A stretch of 64,000 nucleotides of DNA from Microbacterium ulmi (GCF_011759705.1 NZ_JAAOZF010000001.1:2590551-2654550), one strand, 5' to 3'; positions 45,958-55,893 are shown, counted from the first letter of the stretch. Made by a program: numbers and translations. The notes: generated by a model from the sequence alone, not told the origin.

Positions 45958-46599
45958 TCAGGCGATCTCGATCGCGTCGGTCCGTGGCGTGCCGTGCCGG
46001 CGCACCTTGAGGACGCGGAAGCCGCGGCCCGTCGCGGCGCGGTGCACGCTGAAGGCGTCGGCAAGGGCCGCGGCGAGCCATCGCTGCAGCGAGTCGGCGC
46101 CGAGGTTGCGCTGGACGACGAGCCAGGCGTCCGAGCGCTCGTCGAGTCGCGGGATCCATCGCTCGAGCAGCCCGTGCAGCTCGCTCTTCCCGACGCGGAT
46201 CGGCGGGTTGGAGCGGATCGTGCGGAACGTCACGTCGTCGGGAACATCCTCCGGCAGCGACGCGTTGACATTCGTGAGGCCGAGGGACTCCGCGTTGCGT
46301 CGCACGAGGTCGAGGGCGCGTTCGTTGACGTCGACCGCCCAGACCGTGGCGTGAGGCGCCTCGAGAGCGAGTGACAGCGCGATGGGCCCCCATCCGGAGC
46401 CGAGGTCGAGCAGATGCCCGCCCGGCGGCGGAGGGGGCGTGTTCGCGAGGAGCACGGACGTTCCCGAGTCGATGTGGTCGGGGCTGAACACGCCGCCCGC
46501 CGTCGTCACCTCGACGTCCTGGTCGGCGAGCCGGACTCGGATGCGGCGCAGATTCTCGGGACTTGCGGGGGATGCGGTGAAGTAGTGGTCGCTCCCCAT
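45958..46599 (-). CDS. RsmC/RlmG-like methyltransferase, MTS family
   Basis: A 213-residue class I SAM methyltransferase. The SAM loop is LLDLGSGWGPIAL (about residues 63-75), and the catalytic SNPPIRVGK motif at about residues 130-138 marks the N-specific small-methyltransferase family (rRNA guanine-N2). DSGTSVLL upstream is also typical. It is shorter than E. coli RsmC, having only the C-terminal catalytic domain. A TACGCT hexamer lies 7 nt before the ATG. It diverges from hflX. Confidence 0.92.
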   Translation of the reverse strand: MGSDHYFTASPASPENLRRIRVRLADQDVEVTTAGGVFSPDHIDSGTSVLLANTPPPPPGGHLLDLGSGWGPIALSLALEAPHATVWAVDVNERALDLVRRNAESLGLTNVNASLPEDVPDDVTFRTIRSNPPIRVGKSELHGLLERWIPRLDERSDAWLVVQRNLGADSLQRWLAAALADAFSVHRAATGRGFRVLKVRRHGTPRTDAIEIA

Positions 46600-46690
46600 G
46601 CGGACGAGCGTAGCGGAGGACCTCCCAGACGGGGAGGCTAGAGTTCACGGATGGCCCGCGATTGTGCGGACGCCGCCCAGAAAGGAAGAC

Positions 46691-48208
46691 ATGACGGATA
46701 CCACGACACCCCAGAGCACCGACGAGACGACGGTCGACCCCGTCGATCGCGTGCTCGCCCGCGCCGCGGCGCACTCGGGTGTCCGCGTGTTCGGGGCGGC
46801 GCAGGCGCTGCAGGACGAGACCACCGTCTCGCGGGGCGATTCCGACGGCGAGCAGTGGGACCGCGAGGAGCGCGCAGCGCTGCGCCGCGTGCCCGGGCTC
46901 TCGACCGAGCTCGAGGACGTCACCGAGGTCGAGTACCGGCAGCTGCGCCTCGAGAACGTCGTGCTCGTGGGCGTGCACCCGCAGGGATCGCAGGAGGATG
47001 CCGAGAACTCGCTGCGTGAGCTCTCCGCGCTCGCCGAGACCGCCGGCGCCGTCGTCCTCGACGGCGTGCTGCAGCGACGCCCGCACCCCGACCCGGCGAC
47101 CTACGTCGGCCGCGGCAAAGCAGAGGAGCTGCGCGACATCGTCGCATCCGTCGGCGCCGACACCGTCATCGCCGACACGGAGCTCGCGCCCAGCCAGCGG
47201 CGTGCGCTCGAGGATGTCGTGAAGGTCAAGGTCATCGACCGCACGACCGTGATCCTCGACATCTTCAGCCAGCACGCGAAGTCCCGCGAGGGCAAGGCGC
47301 AGGTCGAGCTCGCGCAGCTCGAGTACCTCCTCCCGCGCCTGCGCGGCTGGGGCGACTCGATGTCGCGCCAGGCCGGTGGCCAGGTCGGCGCGGGCGGTGC
47401 GGGGATGGGATCGCGCGGACCGGGTGAGACCAAGATCGAGCTCGACCGCCGTCGCATCCGCACGAAGATGGCGCTGCTGCGCAAGCAGATCCGCGACTTC
47501 ACGCCTGCGCGCGACGCGAAGCGGGCGGAGCGCAAGCGAAACACGATCCCGTCCGTCGCGATCGCCGGCTACACCAATGCCGGCAAGTCGAGCCTGCTCA
47601 ACAGGCTCACTCGCGCCGGCGTGCTCGTCGAGAACGCACTGTTCGCGACGCTGGACGCCACGGTCCGCCGGTCGGTGACGACCGACGGCCGCGTGTACAC
47701 GCTCACCGACACCGTCGGGTTCGTCCGCAACCTGCCGCATCAGCTCGTCGAGGCATTCCGCTCGACGCTCGAGGAGGTCGGCGACGCCGACGTCATCCTG
47801 CATGTCGTCGACGGATCGCACCCCGACCCCGCGGCCCAGCTGAAGACCGTCCGTGACGTCATCGGCGACGTCGGCGCGCGCGACACGCGCGAGATCGTCG
47901 TGTTCAACAAGGCCGATCTCGTCGACGAGGACGCGCGACTGCTCCTGCGGGGGCTCGCGCCCGGCGCGCTGTTCGTGTCGTCGCGCACCGGCGAGGGCGT
48001 TGACGAGCTGCGGGCCGCGATCGAGGAGGCGCTGCCGCTGCCCGCCGTCGAGGTGCGGGCGGTCGTGCCGTACGATCGCGGCGACCTCGTCTCGGCAGCG
48101 CACGAGACGGGCCACATCGTGTCGCAGGAGCACGGGGCCGACGGGACCCAGCTGCACGCGTACGTCTCGGAGCGACTCGCGGCCGAGCTCGCGCCCTACA
48201 GCCGATAG
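46691..48208 (+). CDS. hflX: GTPase HflX
   Basis: A 505-residue ribosome-associated GTPase that splits stalled ribosomes under stress. The N-terminal HflX domain has PATYVGRGKAEEL and the glycine-rich linker GGAGMGSRGPGETKIELDRR. The G domain has G1 AGYTNAGKSS (about residues 291-300), G3 DTVGFVRNLP and G4 NKAD. AAAGGAAG before the ATG sets the start. A TAGAGT -10 candidate at about 46640 would give a leader of about 40 nt. Confidence 0.95.
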   Translation: MTDTTTPQSTDETTVDPVDRVLARAAAHSGVRVFGAAQALQDETTVSRGDSDGEQWDREERAALRRVPGLSTELEDVTEVEYRQLRLENVVLVGVHPQGSQEDAENSLRELSALAETAGAVVLDGVLQRRPHPDPATYVGRGKAEELRDIVASVGADTVIADTELAPSQRRALEDVVKVKVIDRTTVILDIFSQHAKSREGKAQVELAQLEYLLPRLRGWGDSMSRQAGGQVGAGGAGMGSRGPGETKIELDRRRIRTKMALLRKQIRDFTPARDAKRAERKRNTIPSVAIAGYTNAGKSSLLNRLTRAGVLVENALFATLDATVRRSVTTDGRVYTLTDTVGFVRNLPHQLVEAFRSTLEEVGDADVILHVVDGSHPDPAAQLKTVRDVIGDVGARDTREIVVFNKADLVDEDARLLLRGLAPGALFVSSRTGEGVDELRAAIEEALPLPAVEVRAVVPYDRGDLVSAAHETGHIVSQEHGADGTQLHAYVSERLAAELAPYSR

Positions 48209-48233
48209 GCCCGAAGCGTTCGCGGCGGCGGGC

Positions 48234-50141
48234 TCACGAGAGGTCGATGGGCGGCACGCCGGGAGTCTCGAACCCGAAGACCGAGCCGAGGAACGCGTAC
48301 TCCTTCTCGAGCGCGTCGACCACGGTCTCCTTGCGGCGGAAGCCGTGGCCCTCGCCCTCGTAGAGGACGTACGCGTGCGGCACGCCGTTCGCGGCGAGGG
48401 CGTCCCGGATGGCCTCTGCTTGCGCGGGCGGCACGACGACGTCCTCGTCCCCCTGCAGCAGGAGGACGGGAACGCGGAAGCGCTCGGCGCGGCTCAAGGG
48501 AGACCGGGCGATGTACAGCGGCTCCGCCGACGGGAGCGGCCCGATGAGGCCGTCCAGGTACCGCGACTCGAAGTCGTGCGAGTCGTGGGCGAGGGCACGT
48601 GCGTCCCCGACGCCGTAGCGGGAGATCCCCGCCGCGAACACGTCGGTGTCGACGAGGGCCGCCAGCACGGTCCAGCCGCCCGCCGAGCCGCCCTCGATCG
48701 CGAGGCGCGCAGCATCCGCGAGACCCGCGTCGGCGAGGCCTCGAGCCGCCGCCGCGACGTCGTCGACGTCGACGACGCCCCACATGCCGTGCAGGCGCTC
48801 GCGGTACGCGCGGCCGTAGCCGGTCGATCCGCCGTAGTTCACGTCGAGAACGCCGATGCCTCGGCTCGTGAAGTACGCGATCTTCGCGGATGCCGCGCCC
48901 CCGACATGGCTCGTCGGCCCGCCGTGGACGAAGACGACGTAGGGCGGCAGCTCGCCGTCCGGCGCTGACACGGCGGGGTTCGCAGGCGGGTAGGCGAAGG
49001 CGTGGACGGGCCCGTGAGGGCCGTCCACCGTGACGGCGCGGGGGCGCGGCATCCATTCGTCGCCCCACGGTGCCGAGCCGCCGCGGATCGTCTCGACGAG
49101 ATCAGGGCGGTCCACGTCGATCAGCCACAGTCCGCTGGGCGCGTCAGGACCCGATCCCGAGACGAGCACGGTCGAGCCGTGCGCGTCTTCGACGACGGTG
49201 GATGCCGTCGAGGGCACGGCGATCGGCCGCGCGCCGCCGACAGCCTGGTCGATCAGCACGAGCTCGTCGGATCCGTTCGTGCGGATCGCGACGATGCGGC
49301 CGTCGTGGAGCACTCGGTACCAGCGGGTTCCGAGCACCCAGAGGGGGCCGCCCGTGTCGGCGTCCGCCGGCGCGACGGGCTCGTGCTCGAGGTCCGCGGA
49401 CAGGTGCAGCCGCCAGAGGTTCCACCGTCCCGTCGGGTCGTCGGCGAAGACGAGGTCGTCCTCGCCGATCCAGGTCGGCTGGACGGGGGACGAGGCTCCT
49501 CCCGCGACGGCGCACCACTCCGCGACGATGCCGTCCTCGAGGCGTCCGATCCGCAGCTCGGAACGGTCCCACGGCATCGCGGGGTGGTCCCACGCGATCC
49601 AGGCGAGCAGGCGCCCGTCAGGCGACAGCGCGGGCTGCGCGAGGAAGTCGCTGTCGCCGACGAGGGACGTCAGCGTGCCGTCGAGCGCGATCTCGACGAG
49701 GTCGCGGTGCGGGACCGGCCTATCGGAGTGGGTCTCGCGGACGGCGAACAGCCGGCCATGCTGCCACGTCAGCCCGCCGAACCGCATGCCTTCGTCTGCG
49801 GGCGTGAGGGGCTCGGGCTCCCCGCCGGGGCGCAGCATCCACACCCGCTGATCGTTCTTCTCGACGAACAGGAGCACGGCGTCGTCCGTCGCGGCCCACG
49901 AGCCGCCGCCGTACTCGTGCACGCGCGAGCGGGCGCTCCACGGCGCGGGGAGGACGTCGACGATGTCGCCGGATGCCGCGCGCCGGCGCACCGCGGTGCG
50001 GCCGCCCTCCTCGGGGACGGTCTCGGCCCACCACACGTCGGCTGCGACGAAGCACGCGCCGTCGATGCGGGGAGCGGCGGCCGACACGGCGTCCGCGGTG
50101 AGGGGGGAGGGCCACGAGCCGTAGGGGAGGGTGTCGGTCAC
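48234..50141 (-). CDS. S9-family prolyl oligopeptidase
   Basis: A 635-residue serine peptidase: an N-terminal beta-propeller (about residues 20-380) followed by an alpha/beta hydrolase domain. The nucleophile is Ser486 in EGGSAGGW; the probable acid is Asp567 (QGDEDVVVPP) and His599 (EGEGHGF) completes the triad. VFVHGGPTSH and NYGGSTGYGRAYR are family signatures. No signal peptide, so cytoplasmic. It cleaves short peptides. The GTG start follows TAGCGT by 6 nt. Confidence 0.93.
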   Translation of the reverse strand: MTDTLPYGSWPSPLTADAVSAAAPRIDGACFVAADVWWAETVPEEGGRTAVRRRAASGDIVDVLPAPWSARSRVHEYGGGSWAATDDAVLLFVEKNDQRVWMLRPGGEPEPLTPADEGMRFGGLTWQHGRLFAVRETHSDRPVPHRDLVEIALDGTLTSLVGDSDFLAQPALSPDGRLLAWIAWDHPAMPWDRSELRIGRLEDGIVAEWCAVAGGASSPVQPTWIGEDDLVFADDPTGRWNLWRLHLSADLEHEPVAPADADTGGPLWVLGTRWYRVLHDGRIVAIRTNGSDELVLIDQAVGGARPIAVPSTASTVVEDAHGSTVLVSGSGPDAPSGLWLIDVDRPDLVETIRGGSAPWGDEWMPRPRAVTVDGPHGPVHAFAYPPANPAVSAPDGELPPYVVFVHGGPTSHVGGAASAKIAYFTSRGIGVLDVNYGGSTGYGRAYRERLHGMWGVVDVDDVAAAARGLADAGLADAARLAIEGGSAGGWTVLAALVDTDVFAAGISRYGVGDARALAHDSHDFESRYLDGLIGPLPSAEPLYIARSPLSRAERFRVPVLLLQGDEDVVVPPAQAEAIRDALAANGVPHAYVLYEGEGHGFRRKETVVDALEKEYAFLGSVFGFETPGVPPIDLS

Positions 50142-50147
50142 GATCCC

Positions 50148-50153
50148 ACGCTA
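50148..50153 (-). promoter_or_regulatory. -10 element TAGCGT, leaderless start of the S9 peptidase
   Basis: TAGCGT on the minus strand ends 6 nt before the GTG at 50141. Confidence 0.55.
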
Positions 50154-50293
50154 CGCCGGGCGGCGCGCCGTCGTGAGGGACCGCTGCGCGAGAGGCCGTC
50201 GGGACGGTGCTCGGGCGACCGTCCGGGCGGCAGTCGGGGCGGCCGTCGGGCGCAACAGATCGTCATACGACACCGGCCGCGCAGGTCGACGGC

Positions 50294-50445
50294 TAGCCTG
50301 GTCGCATCGTCGGCCCTTCGAGGGCCTGGAGCGACAGCCGAGCCCGGCACCCGCCCGCGATGCACGTGCACCCTTTCCCCAGGGCGGGGTGTGCACGCTT
50401 CCGCGGCCAACCGGCCTCCTGTCCGTTCCCACCGAGAGCACGCCC
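50294..50445 (+). promoter_or_regulatory. metF promoter and structured leader of about 140 nt
   Basis: A TAGCCT -10 lies at 50294-50299, placing transcription start near 50306. The leader opens with a GGCCCT/AGGGCC hairpin (50312-50326), then GGAGCGACAGCCGAGCCCGGCA, and has complementary GTGCACCC and GGGTGTGCAC arms near 50366-50397. It ends in GGCC-AACC-GGCC near 50405. A regulatory RNA acting on methionine genes is plausible. It lacks the full conserved cores I remember for SAM-I, SAM-II or SAM-IV riboswitches, so I leave the class open. The 50154-50293 stretch shows nothing else. Confidence 0.35.
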
Positions 50446-51417
50446 ATGTCGACAGCTGCGAGCACCTCGCCGACCGCCTCGGCCGTCCCGTTCTCGTTCG
50501 AGATCCACCCGCCGAGAACGGATGCCGGGCTGCCCGCCCTCTGCGAGACGATCGGTCACCTCGCGGCCGCGCGTCCGCAGTTCATCTCCGTGACCTTCGG
50601 CGCGGGAGGGTCCACCGGCGGACGCTCGCTCGAGGTGCTGACGCACATCCTGCGCGAGACCGACGTGCCGCCGCTCGCGCACCTCACGTGCGTGGGCAAC
50701 CGCTACGAGGGTGCGACGGCGCTCATCCGGGAGTTCCTCGATGCCGGCATCGAGAGCTTCCTCGCCCTCCGCGGAGACCCGCCCGCCGGGGTCGACGAGG
50801 ACGACGTCGATCTCGGCGACCTCGAGAGCGCGGCACATCTCGTGCAGCTCATCCACCGCGTGCAGGCCGAACGCGCGCCCTACACGGAGGCGGCGATCCC
50901 CGGCGTCCCCGGGGCGGCGCGCCTCGGCCGCCCCAGGAAGGCCGAGATCGCGGTCGCCGCATTCCCCAACGGGCATCCGAGGTCCCGGCATCCGCGGGAG
51001 GACATCGACGCCCTGCTCGCGAAGCAGGCCGCGGGCGCGACGTTCGCGATCACTCAGCTGTTCTTCCACGCCGACGACTATCTCGGGTTCGTGTGTCGTG
51101 CCCGCGACGCGGGAGTCACGATCCCGATCCTCCCCGGCATCATGCCGATCACGTCGCCCGCGCGGCTTCGGCGCGTGCTCGAGCTCAGCGGGGAGGAGCT
51201 GCCCGTCGAGCTCTCGGTCGCGCTCGAGGTCGAGCCCACCGGCGAGGGGCGGCGCGAGGTCGGAGTGGCGCACGCCGCGGCGCTCGCACGCGACGTCCTC
51301 GCAGGCGGCGCGCCCGGCATCCATCTCTACGCCTTCAACAACCATGAGACCGTCCTCGCGACGCTGCGCGAGGCCGGCGTGCTCATCGACCACGACTGCA
51401 AGGAGCCCGTACGATGA
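50446..51417 (+). CDS. metF: Methylenetetrahydrofolate reductase
   Basis: A 323-residue FAD-dependent reductase that makes 5-methyltetrahydrofolate, the methyl donor for MetE. FSFEIHPPRTDAG (about residues 16-28), ISVTFGAGGSTGGRS, HLTCVGN, FLALRGDPPAG, ATFAITQLFF and PGIMPI are family signatures. The ATG at 50446 is chosen from the start of homology; no strong ribosome binding site precedes it. The stop overlaps metE by ATGA. Confidence 0.95.
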   Translation: MSTAASTSPTASAVPFSFEIHPPRTDAGLPALCETIGHLAAARPQFISVTFGAGGSTGGRSLEVLTHILRETDVPPLAHLTCVGNRYEGATALIREFLDAGIESFLALRGDPPAGVDEDDVDLGDLESAAHLVQLIHRVQAERAPYTEAAIPGVPGAARLGRPRKAEIAVAAFPNGHPRSRHPREDIDALLAKQAAGATFAITQLFFHADDYLGFVCRARDAGVTIPILPGIMPITSPARLRRVLELSGEELPVELSVALEVEPTGEGRREVGVAHAAALARDVLAGGAPGIHLYAFNNHETVLATLREAGVLIDHDCKEPVR

Positions 51418-53735
51418 CCGACTTCCCCGCTGGAACGATCCTCGGCTACCCCCGCATCGGGCGCCGCCGCGAGCTCAAGCGCGCCGTGGAGGCGCATTGG
51501 TCGGGCGCGCTCGACGAGGCCGCTCTCGAGAGGACGGCGGCCGACCTGCGCCGTGCGACGCGCGAGCGCCTCGCCGCGCTGGGGCTCGGTCGCGACGACT
51601 CGTCGATCCCCGAGTCGTTCTCGTACTACGACCAGGTGCTCGACGCGGCGCTGACGGTGGGGGCGCTGCCCGAGCGCTTCGCGCCGCTGCGCGCCGCGGA
51701 CGGGTCCATTCCTCTGGCGGCATACTTCGCGGCCGCGCGGGGCGACGAGACGGGCGCCCCGCTGGAGATGACGAAGTGGTTCGACACGAACTACCACTAC
51801 CTCGTGCCCGAGATCGGCCCCGAGACGCAGTTCTCGCTCTCGAGCGACCGCTTCGCGCGCCTGGTCGCCGAGGCGAAGGCTGACGGCGTCACCGTGCGCC
51901 CCGTCGTCGTCGGGCCCGTCACGCTCCTCGCTCTCGCGAAGGCGACGGATGCCGCGCCCGCCGGGTTCGATCCGCTGAGCCGCCTCGACGACCTGCTGCC
52001 CGTGTACGCCGAGCTGCTCGCGTCGCTGACCGCCGCGGGCGCCGAGTGGGTTCAGCTCGACGAGCCTGCTCTCGTGAGCGAGAGCCTGTCGGCGCCTCCG
52101 GCCGCGCTGGCGGACGCGGCATCCCGCGCGTACGCGGTCCTCGGCGACGCACCCCGCCGTCCGGCGATCCTCGTGGCCGCCGGCTACGCGCAGCTGTCGG
52201 CGGAGGCGTGGGCCGCTCTGGCCGCGGCTCCCGTCGAGGCGATCGCGATCGACGTCCATCGTGGCTCGGTGCCCGCAGGGGCGGAAGGGCTCGAGGGCAA
52301 GACCCTCGTCGGAGGCGTCGTCGACGGCCGCAACATCTGGCGCGGCGACCTCGGCGGCGCATGGGACCGGCTCGAGGAGCTGCGGGGCATCGGCGCGAAG
52401 TCGGTCGCGGCCGGCACCTCGACGTCGCTGCAGCACGTGCCGCACGACGTCGACGACGAGGCGGGGCTGGACCCGCGACTGGTCTCGTGGCTCGCCTTCG
52501 CCGACCAGAAGGTCAGGCAGGTCGTGGCCCTCGCGCGCGGCCTCGTCGAGGGGCGCGATGCGATCGAGCCTGAGGTGGCAGCGGCATCGGCCGCGCTCGC
52601 CGAACGCCGGTCGGCGCCGGGGGTGCGCGACGCGGCCGTGCGCGCCCGCGCGGCGGGTCTCACGGCGGGGGACTTCGACCGGAGCGACTACGACGCCCGG
52701 GTCGCGGCGCAGGACGCGCTCGGGCTCCCCGTGCTGCCCACGACCACGATCGGATCGTTCCCGCAGACCGGTGACATCCGCCGCGCCCGCGCGCGCTTCG
52801 GCCGGGGGGAGCTGACGGCCGACGAGTACGACGGGTTCCTGCGCGCCGAGATCCAGCGGGTCGTGCGCCTGCAGGAGGACCTCGACCTCGACGTGCTCGT
52901 GCACGGCGAGGCGGAGCGCAACGACATGGTGCAGTACTTCGCCGAGCTGCTCGACGGCTTCGCCGTGACGCAGCACGGCTGGGTGCAGTCGTACGGCTCG
53001 CGGGCGACGAGGCCCTCCATCCTGTGGGGCGACGTGTCGCGTCCGGCTCCCATGACGGTCGCATGGTCGGCGTACGCGCAGTCGCTGTCCGACAAGCACG
53101 TCAAGGGGATGCTGACGGGACCCGTCACGATCCTGGCCTGGTCGTTCGTCCGCGACGACCAGCCCCTCGGCGAGACGGCGAACCAGGTCGCACTCGCGCT
53201 GCGAGACGAGATCGCCGACCTCGAGGAGGCCGGCATCCGGATCATCCAGGTCGACGAGCCCGCGCTGCGCGAGCTCCTCCCGCTCAAGAAGGCCGCTCAG
53301 CCGGCATACCTCGACTGGTCGGTCGGCTCGTTCCGCCTGGCGACGGCAGGAGCCCGGGATGCGACGCAGCTGCACACGCACCTCTGCTACTCGGAGTTCG
53401 CCGTCGTGATCGACGCGATCGCCGCGCTCGACGCCGACGTCACCTCGATCGAGGCCGCCCGCAGCCGGGGCGAGGTGATCGCCGACGTCGCGGACTCGGG
53501 CTTCTCGCACGGCATCGGCCCGGGTGTGTACGACATCCATTCGCCGCGCGTGCCGTCGGTCGACGAGATCGGTGAGCTCCTGGAGCGCGCCGCGACCGAG
53601 CTGCCGCTGCGACAGGTGTGGGTCAATCCCGACTGCGGGCTGAAGACCCGCGGCTACGACGAGACCGTGGCGTCGCTGCGCAACATCGTCGCGGCGACGC
53701 TGGCCGTGCGCGAGAAGGTGGGCGTCCGCGCCTAG
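51414..53735 (+). CDS. metE: Cobalamin-independent methionine synthase
   Basis: A 773-residue two-barrel enzyme that methylates homocysteine with methyltetrahydropteroyl-triglutamate. The N-terminal barrel starts GYPRIGRRRELKRAVE. The C-terminal catalytic barrel begins near VLPTTTIGSFPQT, and the zinc ligands include His656 and Cys658 (HTHLCYSEF) and Cys741 (NPDCGLKTR). It is coupled to metF by ATGA overlap, so the pair delivers and uses the methyl group in one operon. The convergent gene starts 7 bp beyond its stop. Confidence 0.97.
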   Translation: MTDFPAGTILGYPRIGRRRELKRAVEAHWSGALDEAALERTAADLRRATRERLAALGLGRDDSSIPESFSYYDQVLDAALTVGALPERFAPLRAADGSIPLAAYFAAARGDETGAPLEMTKWFDTNYHYLVPEIGPETQFSLSSDRFARLVAEAKADGVTVRPVVVGPVTLLALAKATDAAPAGFDPLSRLDDLLPVYAELLASLTAAGAEWVQLDEPALVSESLSAPPAALADAASRAYAVLGDAPRRPAILVAAGYAQLSAEAWAALAAAPVEAIAIDVHRGSVPAGAEGLEGKTLVGGVVDGRNIWRGDLGGAWDRLEELRGIGAKSVAAGTSTSLQHVPHDVDDEAGLDPRLVSWLAFADQKVRQVVALARGLVEGRDAIEPEVAAASAALAERRSAPGVRDAAVRARAAGLTAGDFDRSDYDARVAAQDALGLPVLPTTTIGSFPQTGDIRRARARFGRGELTADEYDGFLRAEIQRVVRLQEDLDLDVLVHGEAERNDMVQYFAELLDGFAVTQHGWVQSYGSRATRPSILWGDVSRPAPMTVAWSAYAQSLSDKHVKGMLTGPVTILAWSFVRDDQPLGETANQVALALRDEIADLEEAGIRIIQVDEPALRELLPLKKAAQPAYLDWSVGSFRLATAGARDATQLHTHLCYSEFAVVIDAIAALDADVTSIEAARSRGEVIADVADSGFSHGIGPGVYDIHSPRVPSVDEIGELLERAATELPLRQVWVNPDCGLKTRGYDETVASLRNIVAATLAVREKVGVRA

Positions 53736-53742
53736 CGACGAC

Positions 53743-55140
53743 TCAGGATGCCTCGGCCGCCGGCTCTCGAGAGTCGCCGGCCGAGGCATCCGTCGCGTCC
53801 TCCCCGTCGGGCATCGACGGACCCGTCGTCTCGTCGTCGGCGGAGCGCTTCTGGAGCAGTTCCAGGATCCAGGCGACGGCGATCGCGACGACGAGGACGA
53901 GCAGGACGTCGCCGAGCGACAGCGGCCGCAGCGCGAAGATCCACAGGATGGCGAGGACAGCGACGATCGTGCGGACGAGCACGCAACGGGCGCCGAGCCA
54001 GGCGCCGAATCCGCCCGTGTCGAGCCCACGCGCGGCGAGCGAGCGCCGCGCCGACGCGTTGAGCGAGTGGACGGCCGTGCGCGTGCGCACGGCCGGAGTC
54101 GATCGGCCCATGAGCCAGCCGATGACGGCGACGAAGACCCCGAACAGAGCGGTGACCCATGCCGTGTGGATCATCGACTCGACGAGCTGGCGATAGATCA
54201 CGTCCAGTGCCGACGGCGACAGGTCGGTCTGCGTCGCGACGATGCCGACGGCGGTCGAGCCGATGGACAGCGCGATGCCCAGCGACGCGCCGCCTGCGGC
54301 CAGTCCGATCCCCGTGCCGAGGATCGCGACGCTGCGACGCCGCGCGAGGAGGATGCCGAGCGCGAAGAGTGCGAGCGCGATGACCGGGAGCCACCAGCCG
54401 AGAGTCGCCGCGAGCGCGTACGCCGTGCGGATGAGCGACAGGTTCTCGCCCGATCCGACGATCACGGTGCGATCGACGCTCGGGATGAGGTTCGCGATCC
54501 CGACCCCCCGGTCGACGAGGTTCGACTTCGCGCGATCGACGATGGGGCCGAGACGGATGCCGACGCCGTCCGGGGTCCGCACGACGATGCCGCCGCCGTC
54601 CGAGGTGGCTGCGACAGTGAGCGCGCGATGGGCTCCGCGCACGGCCGTGGCCCATACGTCGGAGAACGCGTCCGAGCGCACGATGTTGCCGATCGCCTGC
54701 GCGACGAGGTTCTCCAGGCCCTGCGCGGCGGGCTGACGGAGAAGGTCGAGCGCGGCGCTCGCCCGCGGGCCGAGCCCGAGCTCGCCTATCCCGTCGAAGA
54801 CGTCGTCGGTCAGCTGTGCGAAGTCGGCCTGCTCGGAGATCGCGGCGACGGTCTCGTCGATGACGAGGTCCTGCACCGCGGCCTCGTCGACGAGCGGCGC
54901 GAGAGTGCGGACGAACGCGTCCTCATCGACGAGCTGCACCCGCGCCCATGCGCCGACGATCGAGACGGGGACGAGGATCGATGCCAGCACGATGCAGATC
55001 GCGGAGGCGACGGCGCGCCAGCGGCCCGCAATCGGAGACGGGACGGGCTCGACGACCCCCGCCAATCGGGCGTTCTCGGCCTCGAGCGCGCGCACTCGCG
55101 CAGCGAGCGCTTCGACGTGATCCTTCGTCGCATCCGTCAT
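53743..55140 (-). CDS. Large membrane protein, unknown
   Basis: A 465-residue protein. Residues 1-35 form a short coiled coil (DHVEALAARVRALEAENARL), one membrane segment follows (about 43-66), then a large soluble domain (about 70-235) likely outside, four or more membrane segments (about 245-420), and an acidic tail. It resembles a conserved but unnamed actinobacterial membrane family; I cannot assign a function. Its last codons contain a long inverted repeat that probably also terminates metE. It lies downstream of lexA on the same strand with a gap of 63 bp. Confidence 0.8.
   Translation of the reverse strand: MTDATKDHVEALAARVRALEAENARLAGVVEPVPSPIAGRWRAVASAICIVLASILVPVSIVGAWARVQLVDEDAFVRTLAPLVDEAAVQDLVIDETVAAISEQADFAQLTDDVFDGIGELGLGPRASAALDLLRQPAAQGLENLVAQAIGNIVRSDAFSDVWATAVRGAHRALTVAATSDGGGIVVRTPDGVGIRLGPIVDRAKSNLVDRGVGIANLIPSVDRTVIVGSGENLSLIRTAYALAATLGWWLPVIALALFALGILLARRRSVAILGTGIGLAAGGASLGIALSIGSTAVGIVATQTDLSPSALDVIYRQLVESMIHTAWVTALFGVFVAVIGWLMGRSTPAVRTRTAVHSLNASARRSLAARGLDTGGFGAWLGARCVLVRTIVAVLAILWIFALRPLSLGDVLLVLVVAIAVAWILELLQKRSADDETTGPSMPDGEDATDASAGDSREPAAEAS
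53746..53791. terminator. Bidirectional terminator embedded in coding sequence
   Basis: GGATGCCTCGGCC pairs perfectly with GGCCGAGGCATCC (13 bp) around an inner GCCGGC region. It starts 11 bp after the metE stop and overlaps the last codons of the convergent membrane-protein gene. Confidence 0.72.
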
Positions 55141-55203
55141 TCCGACATTGTGGACCTGGCCGGCGCCGTGGGCGAGAGACTCACCCGCGGCGGGTGATCG
55201 TCG

Positions 55204-55893
55204 TCAGACGGCGCGCAGGACCGCGACGACTCTGCCCAGAACCGTCGCCTCGTCGCCCAGGATCGGCTCGTAGGCCGAGTTCCGGGGAAGCAGCCACGTG
55301 TGCCCGTCGCGGCGCCGGAACGTCTTGACCGTCGCCTCGCCGTCGAGCATCGCCGCGACGATGTCGCCGTTCTCGGCATCCGCCTGCGACCGCACGACGA
55401 CCCAGTCGCCATCGCAGATCGCCGCGTCGATCATCGACTCTCCCGCGATCTTGAGCATGAACAGATCGCCCTTCCCGACGAGCTGGCGGGGGAGCGGGAA
55501 GATCTCCTCGACCTGCTGCTCCGCCGTGATCGGGATGCCGGCAGCGATGCGCCCCACGAGGGGGACGAGGGCCGCATCGCCGACGGACGGCGCGGAGTCG
55601 GCGGGGTTCTCCGTCGACATGCCGGGGAGGTCGATGAGAACCTCCATGGCACGGGTCTTGCCCGCGTCACGGCGGAGGTAGCCGCTGAGCTCGAGCTGAT
55701 TGAGCTGGTGAGTCACGCTCGAGAGCGACTTGAGCCCGACGGCATCGCCGATCTCGCGCATGCTCGGCGGGTAGCCGTGACGCGCGATCGAGCGCTGGAT
55801 GACCTCGAGGATCGCCAGCTGCTTGTCGCTCAGGCTCCGCCGGCGGCGGGTCGATGGCTTCTCCTGCCTGTCGCGCCCCGTCTCGTCGGTCAT
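55204..55893 (-). CDS. lexA: LexA repressor
   Basis: A 229-residue SOS repressor. The N-terminal winged helix ([16 protein letters not shown] ... [11 protein letters not shown]) binds SOS boxes. The self-cleavage site is Ala118-Gly119 (GRIAAGIP), and the Ser-Lys dyad is Ser153 (GESMID) and Lys190 (ATVKTF). All functional residues are intact. The ATG at 55893 is chosen over a longer frame because homology begins there. It shares the divergent region 55894-56183 with the LysM gene, which contains an SOS-like dyad. Confidence 0.96.
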   Translation of the reverse strand: MTDETGRDRQEKPSTRRRRSLSDKQLAILEVIQRSIARHGYPPSMREIGDAVGLKSLSSVTHQLNQLELSGYLRRDAGKTRAMEVLIDLPGMSTENPADSAPSVGDAALVPLVGRIAAGIPITAEQQVEEIFPLPRQLVGKGDLFMLKIAGESMIDAAICDGDWVVVRSQADAENGDIVAAMLDGEATVKTFRRRDGHTWLLPRNSAYEPILGDEATVLGRVVAVLRAV

